Below, one piece after another: positions 31,719-42,020 of a stretch of DNA of 64,000 bases; the first letter of the stretch is position 1, and each line of letters starts with the position of its first letter. The translations under genes and the position numbers were made by a program. The notes beneath the pieces were generated by a model that had not been told where the DNA came from, searched no databases, and saw only the letters and a list, made by a program, of their open reading frames with translations. Source of the DNA: Ustilago trichophora (Eukaryota; Basidiomycota; Ustilaginomycetes; Ustilaginales; Ustilaginaceae); contig OOIN01000047.1 of the NCBI GenBank assembly GCA_900323505.1, forward strand, positions 248,001-312,000. Direction: 5' to 3'.

Positions 31719-33320
31719 CTACGATAAGACCTCCCACGAACCTTCACTGATCCCCTCAGCCCGCTGTCGAAAGTCCCACAGTCGGTCTTTCAGCTTGGCC
31801 CACATGGCTTGGTTACCTCGAGTGATGGTGAGGCGCAAGTTGCTGCCCAATCGATCTTGGCGTTCTTTCTCCGCCGCATCCTCCTCTGGCAGCCTTCCCT
31901 CTTTAGAATCAGTCGCCTCGGCATTGGTCCCATTCGCCTCGCTAGGGCAGGCTGCACGGCTGTGTGCTATCTTCTGACTGCAACCGTCTATACAGCGACG
32001 GATGAGCTTCTCCTCGAGATGAGCGACCGCGCTGTACGGTTTCCCCTGCAGTTCGTCGATCAGCACCCTGCGCAGTATCTCGTCGTGGAGGATGCTCATG
32101 AGCGCGTCGCACAGGTTTAGGACTGGAATGTAGTCGCTCCTCTCCACTGTTGGATACAAAAGCGGTGGACTGCCATTGATGATGCCAAAGTTGCCACAGT
32201 CACCGTTGGCTTCCGCCTCTCGCTGCCGTTTGGACGGCGGAAAAGGCAGAGTCATTAGACACAACGAAGCAAACGTCGTCGAGATTCTCAACCTGCGTAT
32301 TGGTGACTCTCTTAGACTCGCTATCAGCCTCAAGATCTTTGGCGTATGGCCTGGTGTCGAAATGTGGACATCCAGTTCTTGAACCCGGTGCCAGATAAGC
32401 ATCCTCGAGAAGACCTTGGGGTCCTCGTGCTCGAGTAGAGGCAGGCTCATCATGATGCTTAGATGGGTTGGTTGGCAGCCCTGCTGTCGTCGTGTTATGC
32501 GGCGGGTGGGGGTAAGGTGGGCTTTGTGGCGGATGGTGACCGCTCGCGTGCCTTGCAACCGGATCTCAGCTTTGAGCCAGCCAGGCATGTCGTCCAACTC
32601 GGCTTGGCTGAACAGGTCGTCTGCGTGGGCTGCTTCCGGTGGCGCCGTTTGGTCTTTGTTGTTGCTGCTCGAGGCTTCAGCTTCGGCTTCCGCATCATTC
32701 TCGCCAAGCTCGCCCCACACTTGGACGGGTTGAGACGTACCAAAGCGGTACCCCTCCCTCACTTGGCCAGGGTCGCGTAACAGAGCCATCGACTCTGACC
32801 GCCACAGCGACAGATGAGTAAGTGAGGGTCCGCAGTAATGGAGCAGTCTTAAAAGCTCGTGGTCCCACCCTGCCGAAAACGAAGTCAGGGCAGAAACATC
32901 GTCCAAAGAGCAAAATAGAGCCCTCGTGTAGCCTGCAAACTGGTATGCTGGTTGTGCCTTGACCGACCGTGCGTACCATTTGCGAAACTCTCGGACGTGG
33001 CGAGGGAGGATGACGATCGAATACAGTGCTTCAAGAGCCCAGTGTCGCATGAGTCGACTGACGCAGCTCAATCGGACAAGCGTCACATGTGCTACCGGAT
33101 CTCCGATCAGGGCGCCGGGTTGGAGATGAAAAACCACCCGTTCGAGCACTTCTGGCGGTAGCACAGGTTGAGGTAGTAAATCCGTATAGTCCGCGTCTCC
33201 GAGTTGCGCCAACAAGTCTCCGGCGGGTGAGTGGATCGACAGGCTAGAGAGTTGCTCGACCAGCGTCTTTTCGCCGGCAGCGGGAGGGGAGGCGATGCGA
33301 TCGACCGCGGTTGGGGCCAT
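31719..33320 (-). CDS. F-box-like domain protein
   Basis: Intron-free, 533 aa from the ATG at 33320 (the longer frame starts with GTG). The N-terminal part carries LPPEVLERVVFHLQ followed by VTLVRLSCVSRLMRHWALEALYSIVIL, the layout of an F-box-like motif of the type common in large basidiomycete families; F-box proteins bind Skp1 and select targets for SCF ubiquitin ligases. The remainder has leucine-containing segments (LLRLLHYCGPSLTHLSLW, VQELDVHIS) suggestive of degenerate leucine-rich repeats, and an acidic Glu/Ala linker (about 218-240). Substrate unknown. Not related in the C-terminal part to the second F-box protein at 36.6 kb. Confidence 0.7.
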   Translation of the reverse strand: MAPTAVDRIASPPAAGEKTLVEQLSSLSIHSPAGDLLAQLGDADYTDLLPQPVLPPEVLERVVFHLQPGALIGDPVAHVTLVRLSCVSRLMRHWALEALYSIVILPRHVREFRKWYARSVKAQPAYQFAGYTRALFCSLDDVSALTSFSAGWDHELLRLLHYCGPSLTHLSLWRSESMALLRDPGQVREGYRFGTSQPVQVWGELGENDAEAEAEASSSNNKDQTAPPEAAHADDLFSQAELDDMPGWLKAEIRLQGTRAVTIRHKAHLTPTRRITRRQQGCQPTHLSIMMSLPLLEHEDPKVFSRMLIWHRVQELDVHISTPGHTPKILRLIASLRESPIRRLRISTTFASLCLMTLPFPPSKRQREAEANGDCGNFGIINGSPPLLYPTVERSDYIPVLNLCDALMSILHDEILRRVLIDELQGKPYSAVAHLEEKLIRRCIDGCSQKIAHSRAACPSEANGTNAEATDSKEGRLPEEDAAEKERQDRLGSNLRLTITRGNQAMWAKLKDRLWDFRQRAEGISEGSWEVLS

Positions 33321-34051
33321 CTTGGTCGATCCTGAGCCCACGACTCGTCTGCTTGCAGAACGCTCCTGAGTTCAGGATCTAGATTGGACCGTCAGTTCAT
33401 GGCAGAGGAGCGTTCATCGTGTGGATGTTGCTGGGTCGTAAGCGCTTGTTGGAGGAATTCGATGATGGTTCAGGGTCAAGAGGAAGACGCCGATTCTTTA
33501 GTCAGAGAAAAAAAAAAATCCTCGCAACACCTCCACAATTCCGGCCTTTAGCGAATGTTGCGCTTCTCGCCTTAAAACGACCTCGTTCTTTTACGAAGAT
33601 CAAAGCCAATGCACCTTCGAGCTTCGCGATCCATGCAGAACCTGTTGGACAGACTTGGTTATAAGGACTCCTTTGAAAGAGGAACCAAGAAAATGTGGTG
33701 CACATGTCTGCTCAGGGATTTCCGACCACGAAAGAGCTGCCATGCCAGCACAGCTTGCTGGATTGCACTTCAAGGAAACCACGGGCACATGAATCGAGAC
33801 ATTTTCACAGACGCAACGAGAGATCATGTCAGGAGCATGCTGTCATTTTTGGTTGGGGGGAAAGGGGAAAGTGTGAGAGGTATGTCGTGTACTAGGCGAT
33901 GGAAACGTGACGACAGGGCACGTTCTGACGTGGCGATTGGAGTTTCGAAACCGCGCTCGCCCGTCGCAAACAGAATGCGTATATGTGTGTGTGTGTCCGT
34001 AGAAAACGGTATGAATACAAGGATGCAGGAGGAAAGGGGGGTAGTGAACGC
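33321..34051. other. Intergenic region between F-box-like and uL14 genes
   Basis: It holds the promoter of the F-box-like gene at the left and the 3' UTR of the ribosomal-protein gene at the right. A 10-nt A run lies at about 33510-33520 and a short GT run at about 33981-33995. No gene is seen. Confidence 0.5.
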
Positions 34052-34963
34052 TTAGACGACGGTACCGGCGTTGGAGGCAATTCGTGGCCAGATGTCGGCG
34101 CACTCCTTGGCAACGGGACCAGTGATGGCGGAACCCTTCATCTCACCCTTGGGGTTGACAATGACACCGGCGTTGTCCTCGAAGTAGAGGAAGACACCGT
34201 CACGACGCCTCCAGGGCTTGCGCTGGCGGACGACGACAGCGGGCATGACTGTGGGAGTAATACAAAAGATAACAGTGTTAAGGTCAGATGAGTTGCTCCG
34301 AGTTGGAAACAGGAGGTTAGGGGAGACAGCTGAGTCTCGCCATTCAATCTCTTGCATCATCGCGATCAAGCATGGGTCCGACGAGCTCTGTTTTCTTATG
34401 AAATTGCATCCATGCGTCCAATCCGTGACAATCGCAACAAAGCGTCCATGCATGTCTCCCGCCTAATCTGACTTTTTCTGAACGATCAGCACCGAGCTGT
34501 GACGAACCGCGGAGCGAAGATTGTTCGTATTCCGTCTGAGAATCTGGTCTCGTCTTCGAGATGCTGCTTTAAATGTTCCTGTGCTTTGTGCCTTTTTCGT
34601 CTGTCCTCTGAATGTTGCGTCTAATGTGCTATGTATTCTTGCTTGCTGATGCGGTCCTTGCCAAGATAATGCATGCCCAATTCCGGAATATGCTGAAGAT
34701 GACGACGATGGCAAGAGATTGGTTGGTGTGTTGATATGAAGATACTTACCCTTCTTTCGGAGCTCGGGCTTACCCTTCTTGACGGAAGCGACAACCATGT
34801 CACCGGCGGCGGCGGCAGGGAGACGGTTAAGACGAGCACCAATGCCGTGGACGGCAATGACGAAAAGGTTCTTGGCACCGGAGTTGTCGGCGCAGTTCAT
34901 GACGGCACCGACTGGCAGGGCCAGGGTCATTCGGAACTTGGTACCAACAGCGGCCTTGGACAT
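34052..34963 (-). CDS. RPL23: Large-subunit ribosomal protein uL14 (L23)
   Basis: Two exons (34963-34750 and 34248-34052) separated by a 501-nt GT-AG intron; the join restores [25 protein letters not shown] and gives 136 aa, against 137 in yeast. The whole chain matches uL14: [78 protein letters not shown] (quoted in part). The protein sits at the subunit interface of the 60S ribosome. The long intron is unusual for this genome, but long introns are common in ribosomal-protein genes, where they can hold small RNAs or regulate splicing. Its terminal exon ends in the invariant AGTVV. Confidence 0.96.
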
Positions 34964-36555
34964 CTTGAATCACTGCAAGGAGTTGGGAATATAGAAGAAA
35001 AGTCGGGAGCGTTAAGCGTGCTGTTGCTCGGCTGGGTGGATGAAGATGACAGGGTCGTGGATGCTGATCTGAGTGTTGGGTTGGATGAACGATGTTATGT
35101 GTGACGAAGTGATGATGAAGCTGCCTTGATTCGTTCACGTTGGAAGATCAAGATGAATGACTCTTGGCGTGGGAGTATCAATGGATTCGTTCTGGTACGT
35201 GCAAGTCACTTGCGATTGCGTCTATCTGTAATTCGAGGTTTACGACAATCGGTGGCCGAGAAGAAACCAAGGCGTGTCTGACGCCTGTAGACTAGCGAAG
35301 GAAGTAATAGATATGCGTCGAGCTTTGATAATGCTGATAGCGTGGTATGCTATGAACGAGGAGTAAAAGTGTCGGACTAGCCTGTTGATGCTGGATGCTG
35401 AAGTCTATTTTATGCTGATGTGTCGATTCTCTCTGGTGGCGAAGACTGCTGGGATGTGGATGATGGATGTCTGTGTATCGTATGCTCAGATCTGGCAGCA
35501 TGACCCTGCCGTATGTGTCGAAGAAACTTACCTTGATGGGGATGGTTGATGGTGATGGTGAGGAACAGGCTTGCAGAATCTCGAATTGGCACCAGCAAAC
35601 CACAGAGCGTTGGTGATCTTGGGATGCTCCCACTGAGCTCACTCCCTGGCTGTCTAGATGGAATTGCCAACTAATTGAGCAGTGTCCAAAGTTGCGCGCC
35701 CCTCACTCGAGACACTTTTCGCCAAAGGTATGACAGTGTACGCACTTTGCTTTGTGGCACAGTCCTGGTGGCCGTGTGTGCTGCTGAGCCTTGCGATGGG
35801 TTGGCGTCGGTATTTGCGTAGCAGACGCGTCGGTTTATAATGACCAAATGGGAGGCCAAATTTTGACTTCGGCCGAGGACAGCTTACATCACGTGCTGCA
35901 ATGCATTCTGTCTAGACCTCTTATTTTATTTTATTTTTGCTCGATGTGTGTTATCAGGCGATCAAACATGTCAATCGCGACAGTCAAATCCAAGATCGGA
36001 CAGATTGTATCCCATATCGTGTACAGCACCAAAGACGCGGTCTGCACCATCTCTAGCCGTGCACGCAGACAGCAACGTCCCGCGAGCCCTGCTATCAGTT
36101 GGCTCAGATCCCACCGAAACCTCTGTCCTATGTTGCTTGTTGAGGCCATTTGCCGATCATAGCAACTAGACCCACGTATCACGATGTAACACTATCCATC
36201 TCAGGGCAATGCTTACAGTTGTTTCAAAGGGAGCAAGAGAGCTTGACGCCTTGCCTCTGTGCAACTTGGCGCGATGATGAGACACAAAATCCAGAGAAAG
36301 AATGAAAAAAAGGGATAAAGTGGAGTACACTGTCTTACTGCCTCATCTGCTGCTGGTCTTGCTTTGCACGCCGGCTGCACGTCAGCACACACCCCGCATC
36401 TGCCGCGCCCGTTGTGGTCCCTGCATGAAAGCCGGCAACCTTCTCAACACACTACCTCCTCGTTCTCCTGACCATTGCCCTGCCAAATCCAATCGAATCG
36501 CTCGATATACTCCAACACACAACGAATCCCAACTCACAACCTCGAAGCACTAACC
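34964..36555. promoter_or_regulatory. Divergent region between uL14 and F-box genes
   Basis: About 1.6 kb between the uL14 start (-) and the second F-box start (+), expected to hold both promoters and leaders. Open frames such as 35642-35292 (-) are short and show no domain. A TTTTA repeat lies at about 35922-35938. No RNA gene could be supported. Confidence 0.45.
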
Positions 36556-38136
36556 ATGCTAGATCAGCTCCCATTGGAACTTCAAGCCTACATCCTCGTC
36601 TTCTTGCCCGCCAAAACCTTGGTCCGTACCCTCTCCTTGACCAACCACCATTTTCACACGCTGGTCGAGGCGCACATTCAACGCTACTGCCTGCGCTACT
36701 TGGGTCTCGGCTGCTACTCTGACCAAGCTGATGATGCCGCTGTGCTCGAATTCGAAGCACAGCGACCTATTGATACCGTCACCGCAAAGCACACCTTGCA
36801 TTTCTCCCACTTTGCTGCCGTGACCCCAGCGATCAATGCAAAGCTGCATCCACTTTCTTCCGCAGCAGTGTTCGAGTTTGCCTCTGGCTCAAGTAGTCGT
36901 GTCGCAACAGATATCGAAAGGCTCCGTGGTGCAAGGGGCACCAGGGGCAGGGGGAACAGTGTCAGCGTTGGACCAGAGCGAGAGTCAAGGAGAGCCGGCT
37001 ATGGGGGCACGCCTTTCCAACCCTACCTTCCAGGTTTGAGCCAGAACGATCAGCATCGAGCCACTCAGGCTTTTGTATCCAGCTCGATGGACCTCGAAGA
37101 ACGTGCGCCACAAAGGCCTGGCCTATCGCCAAATCCGTCCTCAGCTTCTTCGCTACGATCAAGGAGTCGATCCAGCAGTACCTCACGCGCCAGAGCCATC
37201 GCACAGGAAATAGCAGCCGCTCCCTTCCCTTTCCTGCGCTACAGCATTGAAGCAGCCAATCGGCATGCCATGTATCGCACTTCCTCCACATCGAGCTCCA
37301 CCGCCCATCCAAATGCGCAGGGGCAGAGTCTCGAAGAGCCACTCGACGCATATGACTGGGCAGGTCCGCCGGGGACACGTGCAGCCCCCCAAGCGTTCGG
37401 CTCAACTCATCGCCGCGCAACCGATAAACCGGCCTGCTATGCGTTCCAACTCGACCCTTTGGACTCGTTCGAATCGCTCATCCTTACCCTAACAGCTCGT
37501 CGGAGTGTACCGGATGCAAATGCCACGATCGCCGCCATCCTCAGGGGGGAAGAGGCGGGATGCCATCGCTTGCGGTATTCCAAAACCCTCGCCGAAGGTC
37601 TAGATCGGGTATTCAGGGACTGGTTCAAACCTCCCACTGCTATCGCCTCCTCTTCTTCTTCTTTTTCTTCCTCCTCATCATCATCACATGCAACAATAGC
37701 TCCACAGCAACCCGAGACCAAAGTCCTCGAATTCGACGCAGCTTCATGCACCTTGACCATCCAACCTCATGCCTCGGCTCGAGCACACATCGCCCATCCA
37801 GCCCTCTCTTCCGGACAATCGCACAACTATCTCTCTCAACCTCCGCTCTCGGCCCACTACGCCAGCTTGGCATCCAACGAAAGGGTCGAATTGACTTTTC
37901 ACTGCGAGTGCGTCACCATCAATGCGGCCAGGCTTCTGGCGACGCTCGAGAGATTGGAACATGACGTACTGGCAAATCAGGCAAAGAGCCGATTACAACT
38001 CTCAAAGTTGCCCAAAATCGTTGAGAATGCAACCACAGGTCTGAGGATGATCCGTCCCGGAAGCGCCAATGTGGATTACTTTATGATCAGTCAACCCCCA
38101 CAGCAGGTTCAGCTTCAACCAAGACCAGCAGCATAA
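36556..38136 (+). CDS. F-box protein
   Basis: Intron-free, 526 aa. The start is the ATG at 36556; the longer frame begins with TTG. A canonical F-box opens the protein: LDQLPLELQAYILVFLPAKT, then LVRTLSLTNHHFHTLVEAHI. It likely binds Skp1 as the substrate adaptor of an SCF ubiquitin ligase. Beyond residue 60 no repeat or known substrate domain is visible; there is a disordered Arg/Ser/Gly-rich stretch (about 115-230), a polySer run (about 371-383) and a folded-looking C-terminus (VERLTF-type strands, ARLLATLERLEHDVLANQ helix). Its stop is only 173 bp from that of the convergent methionyl-tRNA synthetase gene. Confidence 0.75.
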   Translation: MLDQLPLELQAYILVFLPAKTLVRTLSLTNHHFHTLVEAHIQRYCLRYLGLGCYSDQADDAAVLEFEAQRPIDTVTAKHTLHFSHFAAVTPAINAKLHPLSSAAVFEFASGSSSRVATDIERLRGARGTRGRGNSVSVGPERESRRAGYGGTPFQPYLPGLSQNDQHRATQAFVSSSMDLEERAPQRPGLSPNPSSASSLRSRSRSSSTSRARAIAQEIAAAPFPFLRYSIEAANRHAMYRTSSTSSSTAHPNAQGQSLEEPLDAYDWAGPPGTRAAPQAFGSTHRRATDKPACYAFQLDPLDSFESLILTLTARRSVPDANATIAAILRGEEAGCHRLRYSKTLAEGLDRVFRDWFKPPTAIASSSSSFSSSSSSSHATIAPQQPETKVLEFDAASCTLTIQPHASARAHIAHPALSSGQSHNYLSQPPLSAHYASLASNERVELTFHCECVTINAARLLATLERLEHDVLANQAKSRLQLSKLPKIVENATTGLRMIRPGSANVDYFMISQPPQQVQLQPRPAA

Positions 38137-38309
38137 TACAAATCTCATAGCGTACATTCACCGACAAGAAATCACACCTTATTCACTGGCAGTAGGATGG
38201 GGATTCATGACGCAACGCAATCCTGATTCTTATATGCTATATGCGATGTAAAATGACTGTGACAAAAATAGAGAGAGAGATACGCTCGTTCCTAACGACC
38301 AAAGCAGAC

Positions 38310-40502
38310 TCACTGCTGCTGCTCACTAGCCTCGAGCTTTGCAAGTTGAGCCGTCAACTCCTCCATCTCCTTCTTCAACACCAAGTAGCTCGACAATTGC
38401 GCTTCTACCTCCTTTTCCAACTTGGCCTTGTCCTCTGCCTCGCTAGCCTTCTTGACACCTTCCTTGAGCTGTTTCAACTGTTCTCCCTCCTTGGCAACCT
38501 TTTCTTCCAACTGAATCAGCTCTGGAGTCTTGTTCTTGACCTGGGGCTTGGCAGCCTCGGCCTGCTTCTTGGCAGCTTTGGCCGCCTTCATGGCCTGCTT
38601 CTTGCTCATCTGCGGCTTTTCTTCTTCCTTCTTGGCGTCGGATCCTCCGCCGAACTGAACACGCCAGATGTCCTCCTGTTTAGGATCAATCTGCTTGAAC
38701 AGATGCGAGGCTTTGCCAATCTTGTGACCGGGAAGAAGGTCAATGTGGAATTTGCCGTCTTCGGGAATCGTACGAGGAGGCGCATCGAGCTGCTTCAGAA
38801 TCGCATCCGAGGTCTCGGGCATAAAGGGGTGGATAAGGGCAGAGAGCAACCAGATGAGGTTGAGGGCGACGATCATGACCTCATCGCAGCGAGCACGCGA
38901 CTCGGTGAAGAGCGTGTTGTCAAAGTGCGATTCAACCAGGAAAACATTTCCACGAGCAGAGAGCGCCATCATGTGCTGCAGACCAGAGCGAATCTTGACC
39001 GCCTCCATCGAGGAGATGTACTGCGCCAGAATGGCGTTGACATCGCGAGTGAAGCGCGAGATGACGCTCGACGAAGCATCATCGGCCCCTTCAGCAGCAG
39101 CATCGACGGGGCCCTCCTTGAAGCTGCGCAGCTCCGAGTCGGCAGGGATGGCGGGAATGATGTAGTCGTACTTCTTCATAAAGGTGAGCACACGGTTGCA
39201 GAAGTTACCAAGGTTGGCGAGCAGCTCCGAGTTGTTGCGAGCGATAAAGTCACGCCATGCGAACTGACTGTCGGCCGTCTCGGGTCGGTTGGCAAGCAGA
39301 TAGTATCGCCAGACGGAGGCCGAGAGACCAAGATCGCGTGCCTTGTCGCCAAAGACACCAATGTTTCTCGACTTGGAAAATTTGCCGCCCTCGTACTGGA
39401 GGTACTCGGTGGTGTTGATGTGATGCAACAGCGTGTAAGGATCCTTGCTGCCGATCAAGCACGAAGGGAAGATGACGGTGTGGAAACGGACATTGTCCTT
39501 GCCCATGAACTGGTAGAGCTTGACGTTGTCCGGATTCTTCCACCACTTTTCCCAGTCGTCGGTGTAGTTGGCTGTGATGCTTGGGTACCCAATGGGGGCA
39601 TCAAACCAGACGTACAGCACCTTATCCTCCATACCTTTGATGGGGACGGGCACACCCCACTTGAGATCACGGGTCAGACTGAAAGGCTTGAGACCTTCCT
39701 TGAACCAGCTTTCGGTGATGAGCTTGCCGTTGGAGCTCCATCCTCCCTTCTGAGCCTGCTCCCTAGCCCATTTCTCGGTCAAGGGCTGCAGCTCGTCGAT
39801 GCGGATGAACATGTGCTTGGAGTCTCTCTGGACCGGAGGCGACGAGCAGAGCTTGCAACGAGGCTTGACAAGCTCGACAGCATCGTAGAGCTGACCGCAC
39901 TTGTCGCACTGATCACCTCGAGCGTCGTCGTATCCACAACGAGGGCATTCTCCCTCGACGTATCGATCGGCCAAAAAGCGAACGCACTTTTCGCAAAAGA
40001 GCTGAGTCATGGTGCGCTCTTCCAGGTAGCCATTCTCGTGAAGCTTGAGGAAGATGTCCTGAGCAATCTCGGTCTGCTTGGGAGTGGTGGTACGACCAAA
40101 GTGGTCAAAGCCGATCTGGAACCACTCGTAGACCTGGGCATGAAGGGCGTGGTACTTGTCGCAGAGCTGCTGTGGTGTGACGCCGTCCTCCAAAGCCTTG
40201 GTCTCGGTGGCAGTACCGTATTCGTCGGTACCGCAAATGTACAGAGTGTTGCGATTCCTTGTTCGCGAATATCGGGCGTAGACGTCAGCGCTCAAAGTGG
40301 AACCGATGATGTTGCCGAGATGTGGAACATTGTTGACGTAGGGAAGTGCCGAGGTGACGAGGATGTTGGGCTCGCCGTCCTTGGGGAGGATCTTTTCGTT
40401 CTTACGAGCGGTTTCTGTAGTAACCTTCATGAGGACCGAGGCCGAGTCATTGTGAGCGCGAGTGTCGGAGACGGGCAATGCCACTGGGAATGGGGACGCC
40501 AT
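38310..40502 (-). CDS. MES1: Methionyl-tRNA synthetase, cytosolic
   Basis: Intron-free, 730 aa from the ATG at 40502 (longer frame starts with TTG). It charges tRNA-Met. Class I marks: PYVNNVPHLGN with the HIGH-type motif at about 61-64 and KFSKS at about 374-378. The connective-peptide zinc knuckles are present as CEKC (170, 173), CPRC (186, 189), CDKC (199, 202) and CKLC (216, 219). WFDAPIGYPSIT and the anticodon-binding helix bundle (NRVLTFMKKYD onward) follow. It lacks the N-terminal GST-like domain of yeast Mes1, by which the yeast enzyme binds Arc1. Instead it ends in a Lys/Ala-rich helical tail (about 600-730) with strong coiled-coil or WHEP-like character, which may serve in tRNA or partner binding. 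No mitochondrial presequence is seen. Confidence 0.95.
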   Translation of the reverse strand: MASPFPVALPVSDTRAHNDSASVLMKVTTETARKNEKILPKDGEPNILVTSALPYVNNVPHLGNIIGSTLSADVYARYSRTRNRNTLYICGTDEYGTATETKALEDGVTPQQLCDKYHALHAQVYEWFQIGFDHFGRTTTPKQTEIAQDIFLKLHENGYLEERTMTQLFCEKCVRFLADRYVEGECPRCGYDDARGDQCDKCGQLYDAVELVKPRCKLCSSPPVQRDSKHMFIRIDELQPLTEKWAREQAQKGGWSSNGKLITESWFKEGLKPFSLTRDLKWGVPVPIKGMEDKVLYVWFDAPIGYPSITANYTDDWEKWWKNPDNVKLYQFMGKDNVRFHTVIFPSCLIGSKDPYTLLHHINTTEYLQYEGGKFSKSRNIGVFGDKARDLGLSASVWRYYLLANRPETADSQFAWRDFIARNNSELLANLGNFCNRVLTFMKKYDYIIPAIPADSELRSFKEGPVDAAAEGADDASSSVISRFTRDVNAILAQYISSMEAVKIRSGLQHMMALSARGNVFLVESHFDNTLFTESRARCDEVMIVALNLIWLLSALIHPFMPETSDAILKQLDAPPRTIPEDGKFHIDLLPGHKIGKASHLFKQIDPKQEDIWRVQFGGGSDAKKEEEKPQMSKKQAMKAAKAAKKQAEAAKPQVKNKTPELIQLEEKVAKEGEQLKQLKEGVKKASEAEDKAKLEKEVEAQLSSYLVLKKEMEELTAQLAKLEASEQQQ

Positions 40503-41386
40503 GATGTCGTGCGCAAGCCGCCTCAGCGTCCGGAAGAGGGCTTTGAAGAGATGTGCGAGGGTATGAGCTGAGGTTATAAGCAGACGAAGAGCGTCCTTTG
40601 CCTCAAACAACGAGGTCAATGCTATGTATGATGTGGTAGCTGTTCAAGCAAGGATGTTGCAAATCGTCTTGTCTTGACGAACAAATTGAGGCATGTGCGG
40701 GCTGAGCTCAAAAAAGGGTCGAGATTGGATTGGAATTTAGCAGTCTCTCTAAAATCTCGAGGAGGAAGAAAGCAGAAAATCGCGCAGCACTTTAATTTCT
40801 CGGCTGTGGCCACTCTGAGTACTGTACTGTACAGGAGAGGTTGGCGCGAGTCACCTTGCACAAGCCTCAGGGACCCACGAGTTCGCTCCACTTGGCAAAC
40901 TCATGTGACGTGTGGACTCTGGACTCACAAGACATTGTACAATGCGTCTCTCCTTAGACTCATGCCAATCTATTGTAGCTGACTCCATGGGACGAGTCAC
41001 AGAAATTGAGCCGACATCAGGCATGGTAACGATATGGTCAAAAAGGACCGCAGGTTGCTCTGACCACCAAATGATCAGACCATGACAAGTGATAGGCTGA
41101 TGACAAGCCAGATGTCCATGTAATATGCTGATGTTATTCGGTGGATCATGCAAGTGCGCGTGCGTGCTAAAAGTACTGAAGATGAATGGTGGAAGAGCAC
41201 AAGATGGGACCAGAGCCTCGAGATCAAGAGCTGTTTGGTTGAAAGTGGGCGATGATGGTGATACAATATTTACAGACAGCAAGCGTCCGACTCTCGAGTC
41301 GACAGTGCCGTCGCTCGAGTGATACAAGCTTGCTTGCTGCTTCTTCTTTTTCTACGATAGATGCGGCGTTCGTTTGATGGTGACGC
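40503..41386. promoter_or_regulatory. MetRS upstream region
   Basis: About 880 bp between two minus-strand genes, holding the MetRS promoter and the Pam16 3' UTR. A GTACTGTACTGTAC motif lies at 40819-40832, some 320 bp upstream of the MetRS start. No gene is seen. Confidence 0.45.
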
Positions 41387-42020
41387 TCATGGAGCCTTGT
41401 CAGCCTTGTCAGCCTGATCCGGCTTGGGTGCCTCAGGAGCTTCCGATTCAGCCGCCTTTCCTGCATCCAAAAGTCCCCATTCGGCCTCAATTCTCTCACG
41501 AGCTCGCACAACCTTGCTCTGAATGTAGAACGAGCCGGCTCCGCCTCCCTTTTGGCCTTTAGGTGCTGGAGGAGCATTGGTGGCAAAGAGATGGTCGTAG
41601 TTCTTGACCATAGCTTCGCGAACCTGATCGAGTATTGACTTGCCCTCAGCGGCTGGCGCTGCTGCGCCGGAGAGACCAGCGGCAGAGACGTCCTGCTTGA
41701 GATTGAGAATGAGCTTGGCCTCGTCGAGCGTCATGCGGTGTGTTCTTGTGAGCTGGTCGGATGGGGATGCTGCCGAACCGGATCCAACACCGGCGGCACC
41801 AGCTGCAGAAGCTTCAACTCGACCTGCACGAGCATTCCTTCCTGCTTGACGTCCGGCTTCTAGTAACGCCTTGCCTACAATCTGAGTTCCCACAAAGAGG
41901 ATCTGTGCCAGGGTTTTGGGAAGAGACTGTAGCGTACAACAAGGTAGAGAACAGTAAACAGAAGGTCAATATGTCCGATCGGCAACCAGAACGTGGAAGT
42001 CTTGAAATTGCACTCACCAT
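41387..42020 (-). CDS. PAM16: Pam16/Tim16, mitochondrial import motor subunit
   Basis: The first exon appears to hold only the start codon (42020-42018), followed at once by GTGAGT; after a 91-nt intron ending CTACAG, exon 2 (41926-41387) reads SLPKTLAQILFVGTQIVGKAL and gives 180 aa in all. This N-terminus is the conserved start of Pam16. The J-like domain follows: MTLDEAKLILNLKQDVS and the IQSKVVRARERIEAEW segment. Pam16 lacks the HPD motif of true J proteins and holds back Pam18 at the Tim23 channel in the inner membrane, controlling Hsp70-driven import. A Gly/Ala insertion (residues 28-55 and 80-95) and a charged Asp/Lys tail (repeats of ADKADKA type) extend it beyond the yeast length of 149 aa. 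Confidence 0.88.

Noticed and set aside
38241..40571. 776-codon plus frame opposite methionyl-tRNA synthetase
   Set aside because: It mirrors the synthetase gene; the minus strand has all catalytic motifs.
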